Below are positions 34,201 through 42,573 of a DNA stretch of 64,000 nt, in pieces (position 1 is the stretch's first letter; the number at the start of each line of letters is the position of its first letter). Origin of the DNA: Faecalibacterium sp. An121 (GTDB lineage Bacteria > Bacillota > Clostridia > Oscillospirales > Ruminococcaceae). The position numbers were made by a program, and so were the translations under genes. The DNA is taken from positions 1 through 64,000 of the forward strand of contig NZ_NFLM01000010.1 in NCBI RefSeq assembly GCF_002160915.1, given 5' to 3'. The notes under the pieces are model-generated. The model did no database searches and had not been told where the DNA came from. It saw nothing but the letters and a program-made list of their open reading frames with translations.

Positions 34201-35343
34201 TTAAAACTGCCGCCGCCAGTTTTCTTCAAAAGCGCGCTCAAAGGCGCTCTCCTCTGCGCTGCCGGGCGCCGGGATCTCCACCGTCTGCCCCGTCCAGGAG
34301 GACAGGTAGATGGCGTTGGACAGCAGCAGGCTCTTGCGGCCCTCCTCCCAGGGGGCCAGCAGATCCTCAGGGCGGCCGGCCGCCACTGCCCGCGCAAAAT
34401 CCGCCAGCACCACCCGGTAGGCCTCGGGCTCTTTCTCCATGGGCCGGTCTTCCCAGTGGGCGGCGGGCTTCTCAAAGCCGGTGCCCGGAGCGGTGCGGTA
34501 TTCCATCTCGGGCTTGTCCAGCCGGGCAATCCTGACCCCGTCGGGCTGGCAGAGGATCAGGCCGTCATCCAGGGCGATCTCCAGCCGGTTGACCCCCGGG
34601 GCTTCCCCGGTGGATGCCACAAAGACGCCGGTGGCCCCGCCCGGCCACTCCAGATAGGCGGTGGCCTCATCCTCCACCGGGATGGGATGGTACTTGCCGT
34701 TGTGGCAGAACGCACGGGTGCGGGCGGGCATACCGCAGATCCACTGGAGCATATCCAGGTTGTGGGGGCACTGGTTGAGCAGAGTGCCGCCCCCATCCTT
34801 TTCCCAGCTGCCGCGCCAGCCGCTGCCTGCGTAGTAGGCGTTGGAGCGGTACCAGTCGGTCACCGTCCAGCTGACCCGCTTGAGCTTGCCCAGCTCACCG
34901 CTGCGCACCAGCTGGCGGATCATCCGGTAGGTGGGGAACGTGCGCTGCTGGAACACATACCCGCACACCAGCCCTGCGGGGCGGGCCTGCTCCATCCGGC
35001 GGGCCGCCGCGCTGGCGATCCCGGCGGGTTTGTCGCAGAGCACGGCCAGCTGCCGCTGCATGGCGTCCACTGCCTGCTGCTCGTGCAGGCGGTGCGGGGT
35101 CGCGATGATCACCGCGTCCAGGGCCAGCTCTCCCCGGTCCACCGCCGCAAACAGGGCGTCCGCGGTCGGATAGACCGGCAGTCCCACCGGCAGCACCAGC
35201 CCCCGGGCGGCCAGCATCTCGGGCCGCACCCGGGTGACAGCCGCCAGTTCCATACCGGGCACCTGCCCTGCCGCCAGCAGAGCCGCATACTGGCTGCCCA
35301 TATTCCCCATGCCGATGACAGCCGTACGGATCGATCCTTTCAT
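34201..35343 (-). CDS. Gfo/Idh/MocA family oxidoreductase
   Basis: A 380-residue NAD(P)-dependent dehydrogenase of the glucose-fructose oxidoreductase type. The Rossmann motif AVIGMGNMGSQYAALL is N-terminal. CDKPAG follows, the equivalent of the family's EKP, where the Lys is catalytic. NQCPHNLDMLQWICG carries the His/Asp region of the alpha/beta domain. Substrates of this family are mostly sugars or inositols; none is indicated. It begins 16 bases after the S41 lipoprotein gene and is followed by a terminator, so the two form an operon. Confidence 0.85.
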   Translation of the reverse strand: MKGSIRTAVIGMGNMGSQYAALLAAGQVPGMELAAVTRVRPEMLAARGLVLPVGLPVYPTADALFAAVDRGELALDAVIIATPHRLHEQQAVDAMQRQLAVLCDKPAGIASAAARRMEQARPAGLVCGYVFQQRTFPTYRMIRQLVRSGELGKLKRVSWTVTDWYRSNAYYAGSGWRGSWEKDGGGTLLNQCPHNLDMLQWICGMPARTRAFCHNGKYHPIPVEDEATAYLEWPGGATGVFVASTGEAPGVNRLEIALDDGLILCQPDGVRIARLDKPEMEYRTAPGTGFEKPAAHWEDRPMEKEPEAYRVVLADFARAVAAGRPEDLLAPWEEGRKSLLLSNAIYLSSWTGQTVEIPAPGSAEESAFERAFEENWRRQF

Positions 35344-35359
35344 AGCAAACGCCTCCTTC

Positions 35360-36766
35360 TTATGCGGCCGGGCTGGATGCTTCGCCTTCGGCCTGCACTG
35401 CGCCCAGGTTTTCCATCAGCTTGACGGCCAGCTCCTCCGCCTCCCCGGCAGGGACCCAGAGGTCGGGCTGATAGCCGCGCAATTCCTCGTAATAATCCCA
35501 GTCCTGGGGCACTACAAACAATCCGTGCCCCATCGTCACAACGCACCCGCTGTTGGGCAGTTGGACATGATAGGCGGCCGACGCCACCTGCGCTCCCCAG
35601 GTATTTTCTCCGATGAAAAGGACATTTTCCACATTGTGCGCCATATCCACAAACGTCTCTGCCGCCGACGCAATATTTTTGCTGGTCAGGACGATCAGTA
35701 CACGGTCGTTTTCGATCCAGCCGTCCTCGGCCCCGCTCCCACCGGAAAAGACATTCATCAAATATTGGTTCCTGTACATGGGACGTTCTGTATCCGTATA
35801 GGTATACTGACGCAGCCATGTGTTCCCTACGCTATCCGAGCCGCCCAGATTGGCCCGCAGATCCACGATCCCTACCGGATATCTCGCAACCATGATGGCG
35901 CCCACTGCGATCTCGTCCATAGCGCCATTGTAACTGGAATCGATCGTAAATACCGGGATCTCTCCGTCCTTGTGGTATTCGGTAATGGTATCCCCTTCGA
36001 TCTGCTCCTTGTACCGCTCGAACGGCTCGGCGGTCAGGGTCTGGGCGCTGCCGTCGGTATAGTGGATGGTCAAGGTCACATCACCGGCCTGGAGCCCGTC
36101 CTCTTCGAGCAGGATAGGATAGTAGACGATCTCCCCTTCCGGTGAGATGGAACGTTTGAACAGCTCGTCCAGATCCTCGTACCCATCCACCGACGCCACC
36201 CGCTTGCCATCCTCACGGATGTAGCCGTCCTCCATCCGGTAAAAAGCCGACTCGCGGAAAAAGAAAGGGACTTTCCACGGGTTTGGTCTCTGGCCGTTGA
36301 CCGCAAAATGCCCATCCTCAAAAAAGCGCAGCCCTTCCAGCAGAAGGTCTTGCACTTCGGCGGCGGTCCAGCTCTCCTTTTCCTCCAGCCGGGCCTGCAG
36401 TTCCGCCTTATGCCGGCCGAATGTCTCGTCCCCGCCGAAAAAATCGTAAGGGCCGTACAGAGTACGGAACGCGTCGAACAGGTATTCCATATCCTCCGTG
36501 GCCTGGGCGGCGGTCACCACGGTGTCCGGGTCAAAGGCCGTCTGCTCGCCGCCGGTAAAGTAGTCCACCGTTTCCTCATCCGGCGCCGGACGTATCATAT
36601 ATTGGCTCGCATCCACCTGCGGCTTGGTCACCGCCTGATGGGATGCATTGGTCTCGGCCAGCAGCTCGTCCAGGGTGGGCTGGGGCGGCAGATCCGGGGC
36701 CGAAGCGCAGCCCGCCAGCAGGCAGGCCGCCAGGACCAGGGCACAGCTCTTTATGAATCCGTTCAC
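35360..36766 (-). CDS. S41 family peptidase-like lipoprotein
   Basis: A 468-residue lipoprotein (lipobox LAGC at residues 17-20). The start is a GTG at 36766: AGGAGG lies 8 bases upstream and it opens directly into the signal peptide, whereas the upstream open frame does not. The C-terminal S41 domain shows GIVDLRANLGGSDS, the nucleophile region TSKNIASAAETF and GENTWGAQV. Unlike CtpA it has no obvious PDZ domain. It lies in one unit with the oxidoreductase; the substrate is unknown. Confidence 0.78.
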   Translation of the reverse strand: MNGFIKSCALVLAACLLAGCASAPDLPPQPTLDELLAETNASHQAVTKPQVDASQYMIRPAPDEETVDYFTGGEQTAFDPDTVVTAAQATEDMEYLFDAFRTLYGPYDFFGGDETFGRHKAELQARLEEKESWTAAEVQDLLLEGLRFFEDGHFAVNGQRPNPWKVPFFFRESAFYRMEDGYIREDGKRVASVDGYEDLDELFKRSISPEGEIVYYPILLEEDGLQAGDVTLTIHYTDGSAQTLTAEPFERYKEQIEGDTITEYHKDGEIPVFTIDSSYNGAMDEIAVGAIMVARYPVGIVDLRANLGGSDSVGNTWLRQYTYTDTERPMYRNQYLMNVFSGGSGAEDGWIENDRVLIVLTSKNIASAAETFVDMAHNVENVLFIGENTWGAQVASAAYHVQLPNSGCVVTMGHGLFVVPQDWDYYEELRGYQPDLWVPAGEAEELAVKLMENLGAVQAEGEASSPAA

Positions 36767-36906
36767 ATTGCATTCCTCCTTTTTGACGTAGGTGCCGGCA
36801 AGAAACCGTACGATCCCAGTATAGCACGGCGGCTGGCCCACTGGCAAGCGAGATACAGTGAACAGGCGGTTTTGCCTTCAAACCGGCAAGGCTTTCCTGT
36901 TATAGG

Positions 36907-36940
36907 AAAAGGCCCCGCAACTTGATCGTTGCGAGGCCTT
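36907..36940 (-). terminator. Terminator of tRNA-Thr
   Basis: AAGGCCCCGCAAC (36909-36921) pairs with GTTGCGAGGCCTT (36928-36940) with one mismatch; T residues follow on the minus strand. Confidence 0.88.
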
Positions 36941-36943
36941 CTC

Positions 36944-37018
36944 TGGAGCTAGTGACAGGAGTTGAACCTGCAACCCACTGATTACAAATCAGTTGCGCTG
37001 CCATTGCGCCACACTAGC
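36944..37018 (-). tRNA. tRNA-Thr (anticodon TGT), CCA encoded
   Basis: The acceptor GCTAGTG (37018-37012) pairs with CACTAGC (36954-36948), with discriminator T and CCA at 36946-36944. The anticodon arm ACTGA-TTTGTAA-TCAGT gives anticodon TGT. Confidence 0.95.
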
Positions 37019-37036
37019 AGAAGCTATTACCCAGAT

Positions 37037-37065
37037 AGTATACCACTTCGGCGGCGTTTTGGCAA
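37037..37065 (-). promoter_or_regulatory. Promoter of tRNA-Thr
   Basis: Minus strand: TTGCCA (37065-37060), a 17-bp spacer and TATACT (37042-37037). It lies at the very end of rsmA, so the tRNA is expressed separately. Confidence 0.75.
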
Positions 37066-37072
37066 GAAGAAT

Positions 37073-37930
37073 TTATCGGCCTGCCCGCAGGGCGGCGTCC
37101 ACGGCTGCAAAATCCTCCAGCGTCAGCTGTTCGGGGCGCACCCGCGGGTCCAGCCCGGCATCCTGGAGCGCCTGGGCCACCTCCTGGCGGGACAGGCCCA
37201 GCCCTGCCGCAATGGCATTGGCGGCGGTCTTGCGGCGCTGGCCAAAGGCGGCCCGCACCAGGGCAAAGTAAGCGCCCTCATCCGGCACCTGCACCGCAGG
37301 GGTGGGGCGGATATCCAGCCGGACCACCGCGCTGGTGACCTTGGGCGCCGGGTAAAAGCTGCCCGCCTGCACCGTGAACATCACCCGGGGCTGGGCAAAA
37401 TACCGCACAGCGCAGCTGACGGCGCCGCTGGCCCGGGTGCCGGGCTGGGCGGCCAGGCGCTCGGCGGCTTCCTTCTGCACCATGACGGTGATGTTTTCCA
37501 CCGGCAGTTTTTCCTCCAGCAGCTTCATGATGATGGGACTGGTGATGTAGTAGGGCAGGTTGGCGCACACCACCACCGGCATCCCCTCAAATTCCCGGGC
37601 CATCAAAGCGCGCAGGTCCGTCTTGAGGACGTCCTGCAGCACCACCTGCACGTTGTCCAGGCCGGCCAGGGTCTCCTGCAATACCGGGGGCAGGCGTTTG
37701 TCCACCTCCACCGCCACCACCTTGCCCGCCCGGCTGGCGATCTCCCTGGTCAAAACGCCGATGCCGGGGCCGATCTCCAGCACCCCGTAGCGGCGGTCGA
37801 TGCCTGCGGCGTCCACGATCTTGGGGGGGACCCCCGGGTTGACGATGAAGTTCTGTCCAAAGCCCTTGGAGAGGGCAAAGTCGTATTTTTCGCACAGGGT
37901 GCGGATGGTGCCAAGGTCGGTCAGCTCCAT
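37073..37930 (-). CDS. rsmA: 16S rRNA (A1518/A1519-N6) dimethyltransferase
   Basis: A 285-residue SAM-dependent enzyme that dimethylates two adjacent adenines near the 3' end of 16S rRNA. The N-terminal FALSKGFGQNFIVNP (the KxLGQNFL equivalent), the SAM motif LEIGPGIGVLTREIA and the catalytic NLPYYITSPII are all present, with the usual small helical C-terminal domain. The ATG at 37930 is preferred to an upstream TTG because AAAGGAT lies at good spacing. A terminator separates it from ctpA upstream. Confidence 0.96.
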   Translation of the reverse strand: MELTDLGTIRTLCEKYDFALSKGFGQNFIVNPGVPPKIVDAAGIDRRYGVLEIGPGIGVLTREIASRAGKVVAVEVDKRLPPVLQETLAGLDNVQVVLQDVLKTDLRALMAREFEGMPVVVCANLPYYITSPIIMKLLEEKLPVENITVMVQKEAAERLAAQPGTRASGAVSCAVRYFAQPRVMFTVQAGSFYPAPKVTSAVVRLDIRPTPAVQVPDEGAYFALVRAAFGQRRKTAANAIAAGLGLSRQEVAQALQDAGLDPRVRPEQLTLEDFAAVDAALRAGR

Positions 37931-37953
37931 ATACAAATCCTTTCTGTTGGCTG

Positions 37954-37984
37954 CAAAAAGACCTCCGGCAGGGCCGGGGGTCTT
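37954..37984 (-). terminator. Terminator after ctpA
   Basis: AAGACCTCCGGC (37958-37969) pairs with GCCGGGGGTCTT (37973-37984) with one mismatch; five T residues follow on the minus strand. Confidence 0.85.
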
Positions 37985-38013
37985 GGGGTGTCACATACGG
38001 ACTCGGGACCGGG

Positions 38014-39387
38014 TCAGCCGGCCTCGCTGGAAGCAGCTTCGCTGCTGGCGGCTTCACTGGAGGCAGCTTCGCTGGAGGCGGCTTCACTGCTGGCAGTTTC
38101 ACTGGAAGCGGTCTCGCTGCTGGCAGCCTCACTGCCGGCGGCCCCACTGGAGGCGGCATTCACGCCGCCCACGGTGGCGCTGCCGCTCATGGTCTGAGCC
38201 GTATTTACTGCGCGGAGGATCTGCGGATCGGTTTCCAAAGTGTAATCGTAGTAAGCGGCCTGCTCGTCGCTGGTCAGGTCACGCTCCACGTCCACCGTCA
38301 GACCCACGCTGTCAAAAGTCTCGCCGCTGGAGGGGATCAGCTGGGCCACCGTGACCACCACGGCGCTGCCGTCGCTCAGGCGCTGGGGGCTGCTCTGGAT
38401 GGTGCCCTTGCCAAAGGTAGTCGTGCCCACCAGCCGGGCGCCGCTCATATCCCGCAGGCAGCTGGCAAACAGTTCGGCCGCGCTGGCGGTATTGCCGTTG
38501 ACCAGGCAGACCATGGGCAGATCCACCACACTGTCCCCGCTGCTGCTGCCCAGGGCTTCCCGGGTGCCGTCCCGGCTTTCCGCCCAGGCCATCACCCCTT
38601 CGGGGCACACCAGGTCGATGCAGTTCAAAGCCACGTCCAGCAGACCGCCGGCGTTGTCGCGCAGATCGAACAGCAGGCTGGCTGCGCCTGCGTTGCGCAG
38701 GGTGCGGATGGCGTAATCCAGCTCGCTGAGAGTGGTGGCGTCAAACTGGCGGATCTTGATATAGCCTACGTCCCCCGCCGTCAGCTGGTAGTCGATGGTG
38801 GTGGTGATGTAGCTGGAACGGGTCAGATCCACCGTCTGCTCCGCCGACTCGCTGTTGAGCCAGACCAGGTTGACGGTGGTGCCTGCCTCGCCCCGCAGCC
38901 GGGCCTGGATGGCGTCGGCGCTGCTCATGGTGCGCACGTCGGCGCCGTCGATGGTGGTGATGTAGTTGCCCTTCTCCACCCCGGCCTCCTGGGCAGGGCT
39001 GCCGTCATAGACCTTCAGCACCTTGGCATAGCCGGTCTGGTCCTGGGCCACCTCGACGCCAATGCCCATCAGGACGCCGTTCTGGATATCCAGCAGCTCG
39101 GCATAGGCCTCGGCGGTATAGTAGCGGGCATACCGGTCCCCGGTGCCCAGCAGGTAGCCCGACGAAATGGTGTCGTACAGCCGGGTCTCGTCGATGGTGT
39201 AGTAGTCGTTGCTGCGGACATAGCGGTCCAGCTCGGAGATCTTGTTGTACATGCTCTCCTTTTCCTTGACGCTGCTGACGGTGCTGTCAAACAGCCGCAT
39301 GGCCAGCAGCATGGTGACCGAGAATGTCACGGTCATCGCCAGGATCACAATGGTCAGCATCATCCCGACCGATATCTTTTTGTTCAT
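38014..39387 (-). CDS. C-terminal processing peptidase (S41, CtpA type) with Ser/Ala/Glu repeat tail
   Basis: A 457-residue membrane-anchored protease. An N-terminal helix (VGMMLTIVILAMTVTFSVTM) is followed by a PDZ domain (VYDGSPAQEAGV region and TTIDGADVRTMSS) and the S41 catalytic core: DLRDNAGGLLDVA, the nucleophile Ser in NGNTASAAELF, and the Lys in TTFGKGTIQ. The last ~45 residues are near-perfect ASSEA/ASSET repeats. A perfect AGGAGG precedes the ATG. It is the last gene of the ftsEX operon, where such proteases are thought to tune or degrade murein hydrolase regulators. Confidence 0.92.
   Translation of the reverse strand: MNKKISVGMMLTIVILAMTVTFSVTMLLAMRLFDSTVSSVKEKESMYNKISELDRYVRSNDYYTIDETRLYDTISSGYLLGTGDRYARYYTAEAYAELLDIQNGVLMGIGVEVAQDQTGYAKVLKVYDGSPAQEAGVEKGNYITTIDGADVRTMSSADAIQARLRGEAGTTVNLVWLNSESAEQTVDLTRSSYITTTIDYQLTAGDVGYIKIRQFDATTLSELDYAIRTLRNAGAASLLFDLRDNAGGLLDVALNCIDLVCPEGVMAWAESRDGTREALGSSSGDSVVDLPMVCLVNGNTASAAELFASCLRDMSGARLVGTTTFGKGTIQSSPQRLSDGSAVVVTVAQLIPSSGETFDSVGLTVDVERDLTSDEQAAYYDYTLETDPQILRAVNTAQTMSGSATVGGVNAASSGAAGSEAASSETASSETASSEAASSEAASSEAASSEAASSEAG
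38017..38140 (-). repeat. 15-bp tandem repeats in the ctpA tail
   Basis: About seven to eight degenerate copies of a 15-bp unit encode the five-residue repeat ASSEA or ASSET. Length changes by whole units would keep the frame, so the tail could vary between strains. It is a coding repeat, not a CRISPR array. Confidence 0.85.
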
Positions 39388-39399
39388 CGGTGCCTCCTA

Positions 39400-39507
39400 T
39401 CAGCCCAGCAGCATCAGCAGGGTGCTGCCCAGCAGGGACAAAGCCAGCAGGACTGCCAGCACGATGCAGGCTGCGCGCTGAAAACGCTTGTGCTTATCGG
39501 TTCTCAT
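39400..39507 (-). CDS. 35-residue single-helix membrane protein in the ftsEX operon
   Basis: A small ORF between the M23 peptidase and ctpA. The peptide starts MRTDKHKRFQRAAC and continues as one hydrophobic helix (IVLAVLLALSLLGSTLLMLL) ending at Gly. Its stop is followed immediately by the AGGAGG of ctpA, and its ATG has GAGGCGGAAAG upstream. The basic N-terminus predicts an N-in orientation. No family is recognised. Its tight packing between two envelope genes suggests it is real and acts with them. Confidence 0.65.
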   Translation of the reverse strand: MRTDKHKRFQRAACIVLAVLLALSLLGSTLLMLLG

Positions 39508-39544
39508 GGATTCTTTCCGCCTCTCTCTATTTGCTGTTCAAAAT

Positions 39545-40810
39545 TCAGATGGGGACATAGCTGCGGGGGTTGACGCGGCCGGCGTTGGTCTTGCCCTGCC
39601 ACACCTCCAGGTGGAGGTGGTTGCCGGTGGAGTTGCCGGTGGAGCCCACATACCCGATCACATCGCCCTGGTTGACATAGGTGCCCTGTTTTGCGGCGAT
39701 GCGGCTCATATGGCCGTACAGGGTGGAGTAGGCCTTGCCGTCCCCCATGGTACCGTGGTAGATCACCACATAGTTTCCGTAGCCGCCGGTGCTCCAGCCG
39801 GCCACCGATACATAGCCGCTGGCGGCCGCATAGATGGGCGTGCCGCCCGGCGCCGCAAAGTCGATGCCGCCGTGCAGCTTGTACACCCCGGTGACGGGGT
39901 TGGTGCGGTAGCCGTACTCCGAGGAGATGCGGCTGTAACTGCGCAGCGGGCAGATAAAGCCGGTGAAGCTCAGTTCGCTCTGCTTGGACGCTGCCGCGGA
40001 GATGATGGCCTGGATCTGTCCCTGGACGGCCTCGTAGTCCATCTCATCCGACTCGATGGCCTCCTGGGCGGCCTTTTGGGCGGCCTCCGCCTCCTCCTGG
40101 GTCAGCTGCGCCTGGGAGATGCTGGCGGTCAGCTCGCTCTGCTTGGCCTTCATCTGGTAGTTTTTGGCGTCCAGATTGGCCTTCTGGGTCTCCAGGGAAG
40201 CCTTTTCGCTGGCCAGCTGCTGGTAATCGTTTTCCAGTTCCTGTTTGGCGGCTTCCAGCTCGTCCAGCATCTGGGTCTCCTTGACCGAGATATCCTGCAT
40301 CATCTCATTGAAGGTGAGCAACTGGTACAGGTCGGTGACCGCCGACAGCATCGCCACGCTGCCGCCTTCCCGCAGTTCCTGCATAGCGCCCATAAAGGTC
40401 TTGAAGTCGTCCCACTGGTTTTCGATGTCCAGTTCTTTCTGGTCGATCTCGGCCTGCTTGGCCGTGATCTGCTGCTGCTTCTGACCGATGGCGTTCTGCA
40501 CCTGGGCGATCTCCCCGGCCAGCACAGAGATCTGGCTCTGGATCACCTGGACCTGCTGGCGCAGATCCTCCTCCAGCGCAGCGGCGGCGTTCTCCCGTTT
40601 TTTGGCGTCGGCCAGCTCCTGCCGGTGCTGGGCCATGCTGGACTGGATCTCCTCCAGCTGCTTTTGCAGGTCAGAGACACTGGCCGCCGACACCGCCGGC
40701 GGTACGCTGCCGATGGCGGCCATCAGGCACAGCGATGCGGTCAGCAGGCTGACCGTCCGACGCAGCCGCGCGCCCAGCCGGGACTTCTTGGCGTGTTTTG
40801 CCCTCTTCAC
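39545..40810 (-). CDS. Murein hydrolase of the EnvC/PcsB type (coiled coil plus M23)
   Basis: A 421-residue exported protein. The GTG at 40810 is chosen over an upstream TTG because GGGGG precedes it by 7 bases and the protein then opens with a basic signal peptide (cleavage near VSA-A). A long coiled coil follows (LQKQLEEIQSSMAQHRQEL onward), then an M23 domain with YKLHGGIDFAAPGG and HLHLEVW, giving the zinc His/Asp/His set, so it may be an active endopeptidase. It lies directly after ftsX, the arrangement in which FtsEX gates a coiled-coil hydrolase during division. Confidence 0.92.
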   Translation of the reverse strand: MKRAKHAKKSRLGARLRRTVSLLTASLCLMAAIGSVPPAVSAASVSDLQKQLEEIQSSMAQHRQELADAKKRENAAAALEEDLRQQVQVIQSQISVLAGEIAQVQNAIGQKQQQITAKQAEIDQKELDIENQWDDFKTFMGAMQELREGGSVAMLSAVTDLYQLLTFNEMMQDISVKETQMLDELEAAKQELENDYQQLASEKASLETQKANLDAKNYQMKAKQSELTASISQAQLTQEEAEAAQKAAQEAIESDEMDYEAVQGQIQAIISAAASKQSELSFTGFICPLRSYSRISSEYGYRTNPVTGVYKLHGGIDFAAPGGTPIYAAASGYVSVAGWSTGGYGNYVVIYHGTMGDGKAYSTLYGHMSRIAAKQGTYVNQGDVIGYVGSTGNSTGNHLHLEVWQGKTNAGRVNPRSYVPI

Positions 40811-40841
40811 CGAAAGACCCCCTTTGTTCAAGCGTTTTGGA

Positions 40842-41747
40842 TCACACGTTCAGATGCTTGCGGATGGAGAACAGGCTGCCCAGGCCGCCCACCAGGCCGC
40901 CGCCCAGCAGGCTGCTGCTGAGCACGGTGGACCACACGGCGTCCAGAGGCACCAGCGAGGTACCCACCAGCACATCCCATACGCCGCTCAGCCCGTCGGC
41001 CGCCCCTACCAGGTAGGCATACAGGGCCAGGACACCGCCCGAGGAGATGGCGCCCGCGATCAGGCCCATCGCCAGACCCTCCACCAGGAAAGGCAGGGTC
41101 ACCAGCCAGTTGGTGGCGCCCACATACTTCATGATCTCGATCTCGCGGCGGCGGGCAAAGACGCTCAGGCGTATGGTGCTGCCCACCGTGATGACGCTGA
41201 CCACCATCAGAACCAGCACAAAGGCGCGGCCCATCCGGGTGACGCCCTGCTGGATCTCCACAAAGATGCTGCCCATCTCCACCGGGGCCGTCACCTTGAC
41301 CACCCCGGGGATCTTTTCCATCTGGCTGCTGATGCTGCTCAGCTGCCCCAGGTCCGAAACGGTGACCCGGTAGTTCGCTTTAAAGGGATTGTCGTTTTCA
41401 AATTCGTCCCACAGGGAGGCATACTCCTCCATGTAGCTCTCATAGGTGTCCAGCACATCCTGCTTGGACATATAGCTGACGTTGCTCACCCCGTTGATGG
41501 CAGAGATCTGCTGGCCCACCGCCTGGGCGGTGGCGTCGTCGCAGGCGGGGTCCAGAAAGACCACCGTCTCGTTCTGCCGGCCCAGATAGCCGATCATGCT
41601 GTCCACATTGACCTCTACCAGACTGGCCAGGGTATTCAGGCTCATACAGACCGCCAGGGACGCCACGCACGCAATGGTCATGGCCCAGTGGGTGCCCAGG
41701 TTGCGCAGGCCGCGCCCGGTCAGGAAACCAAAGGTCGAAAGTTTCAT
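40842..41747 (-). CDS. ftsX: Cell division ABC transporter permease-like protein FtsX
   Basis: A 301-residue membrane protein of the FtsX type: a basic N-terminus (GFLTGRGLRNLGTHWAMT), one helix, an extracytoplasmic domain of about 130 residues (after TLASLVEVNVDSMI) that would contact the hydrolase, then three helices near residues 170-290. Its ATG overlaps the ftsE stop (ATGA). With FtsE it transmits ATP hydrolysis across the membrane to switch on the downstream M23 protein. Confidence 0.94.
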   Translation of the reverse strand: MKLSTFGFLTGRGLRNLGTHWAMTIACVASLAVCMSLNTLASLVEVNVDSMIGYLGRQNETVVFLDPACDDATAQAVGQQISAINGVSNVSYMSKQDVLDTYESYMEEYASLWDEFENDNPFKANYRVTVSDLGQLSSISSQMEKIPGVVKVTAPVEMGSIFVEIQQGVTRMGRAFVLVLMVVSVITVGSTIRLSVFARRREIEIMKYVGATNWLVTLPFLVEGLAMGLIAGAISSGGVLALYAYLVGAADGLSGVWDVLVGTSLVPLDAVWSTVLSSSLLGGGLVGGLGSLFSIRKHLNV

Positions 41748-42451
41748 ACCAGCACCCCCTCTTGGACGGCGGGCACATCCGAAACGATCCTGCCATGATT
41801 CAGCGTGACCACCCGCTGATGGAACCGGTGCACCAGCTCATGCTCGTGGGTGACCACCAGCACCGTGATGTTGCCCTCGCGGCTGACCCGCTCCAGCAGC
41901 TCCATCATCTCCAGGCTCAGCTCGGGGTCGATGTTGCCGGTGGGCTCGTCCGCAATGACCAGCTTGGGTGCGTGTACCAGTGCCCGGGCCACCGCCACCC
42001 GCTGCTGCTCGCCGCCCGACAGGTAATCGGGGTAGCTGTTGGCCTTGTCCTCCAGGTGGACCAGCTCCAGCATATAGGGCACCCGCTGTTCGATCTCCTT
42101 TTTGGAGATGTTGGTCACGTGCATGGCAAAGGCCACGTTCTCATACACCGTCATGCTGGGGATCAGCCGGAAGTCCTGAAAGATGATCCCCATCTGGCGG
42201 CGGATAAAGGGGATCTTGTGCCGGCGCAAAGCCGCCACGTCGTTGCCGTTGACAAAGACCTTGCCCTCGGTGGGGACGATCTCCCGCAAGATCAGCTTGA
42301 GCAGGGTGGATTTGCCCGCGCCCGAGTGCCCCAGCAGAAAGACGAACTCACCGGGGTCCGCCTGGAAGTCGATGTCCTCCAGAGCCAGCCGGCCGCCCTT
42401 TTTATATTCCATGGATACGTGTTCAAATTTTACCATCGGTACATCTGGCAT
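41744..42451 (-). CDS. ftsE: Cell division ATP-binding protein FtsE
   Basis: A 235-residue ABC ATPase. Walker A GHSGAGKSTLLKLI, a Q-loop (IFQDFRLI), the signature YLSGGEQQRVAVARAL and Walker B IADEPTGNID are all canonical for FtsE, as is the VFVNGNDV region. The gene begins the operon ftsE-ftsX-M23-small protein-ctpA. Its 122-bp upstream gap holds the terminator of the preceding regulator gene; no clear promoter was found there. Confidence 0.95.
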   Translation of the reverse strand: MPDVPMVKFEHVSMEYKKGGRLALEDIDFQADPGEFVFLLGHSGAGKSTLLKLILREIVPTEGKVFVNGNDVAALRRHKIPFIRRQMGIIFQDFRLIPSMTVYENVAFAMHVTNISKKEIEQRVPYMLELVHLEDKANSYPDYLSGGEQQRVAVARALVHAPKLVIADEPTGNIDPELSLEMMELLERVSREGNITVLVVTHEHELVHRFHQRVVTLNHGRIVSDVPAVQEGVLV

Positions 42452-42502
42452 GTCTGTACGTCTCCGTTATGTATAAATTTCCGCGTTTTATGCCCGCAGG
42501 CA

Positions 42503-42540
42503 AAGGAAAGACCGGCCGCGCGGTGGCACGCTGGCCGGTC
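42503..42540 (-). terminator. Terminator of the PucR-type regulator gene
   Basis: GACCGGCC (42510-42517) pairs with GGCCGGTC (42533-42540); the minus-strand tail is only CTTTCC, so efficiency may be modest. Confidence 0.6.
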
Positions 42541-42573
42541 CGCACCGACGCGCGGAGCGCCGGGGTGCTTGCA

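Noticed and set aside
38017-38140. Short regular repeats considered as a CRISPR array
   Set aside because: The period is 15 bp with no spacers, it is in frame inside ctpA, and no cas gene is near.
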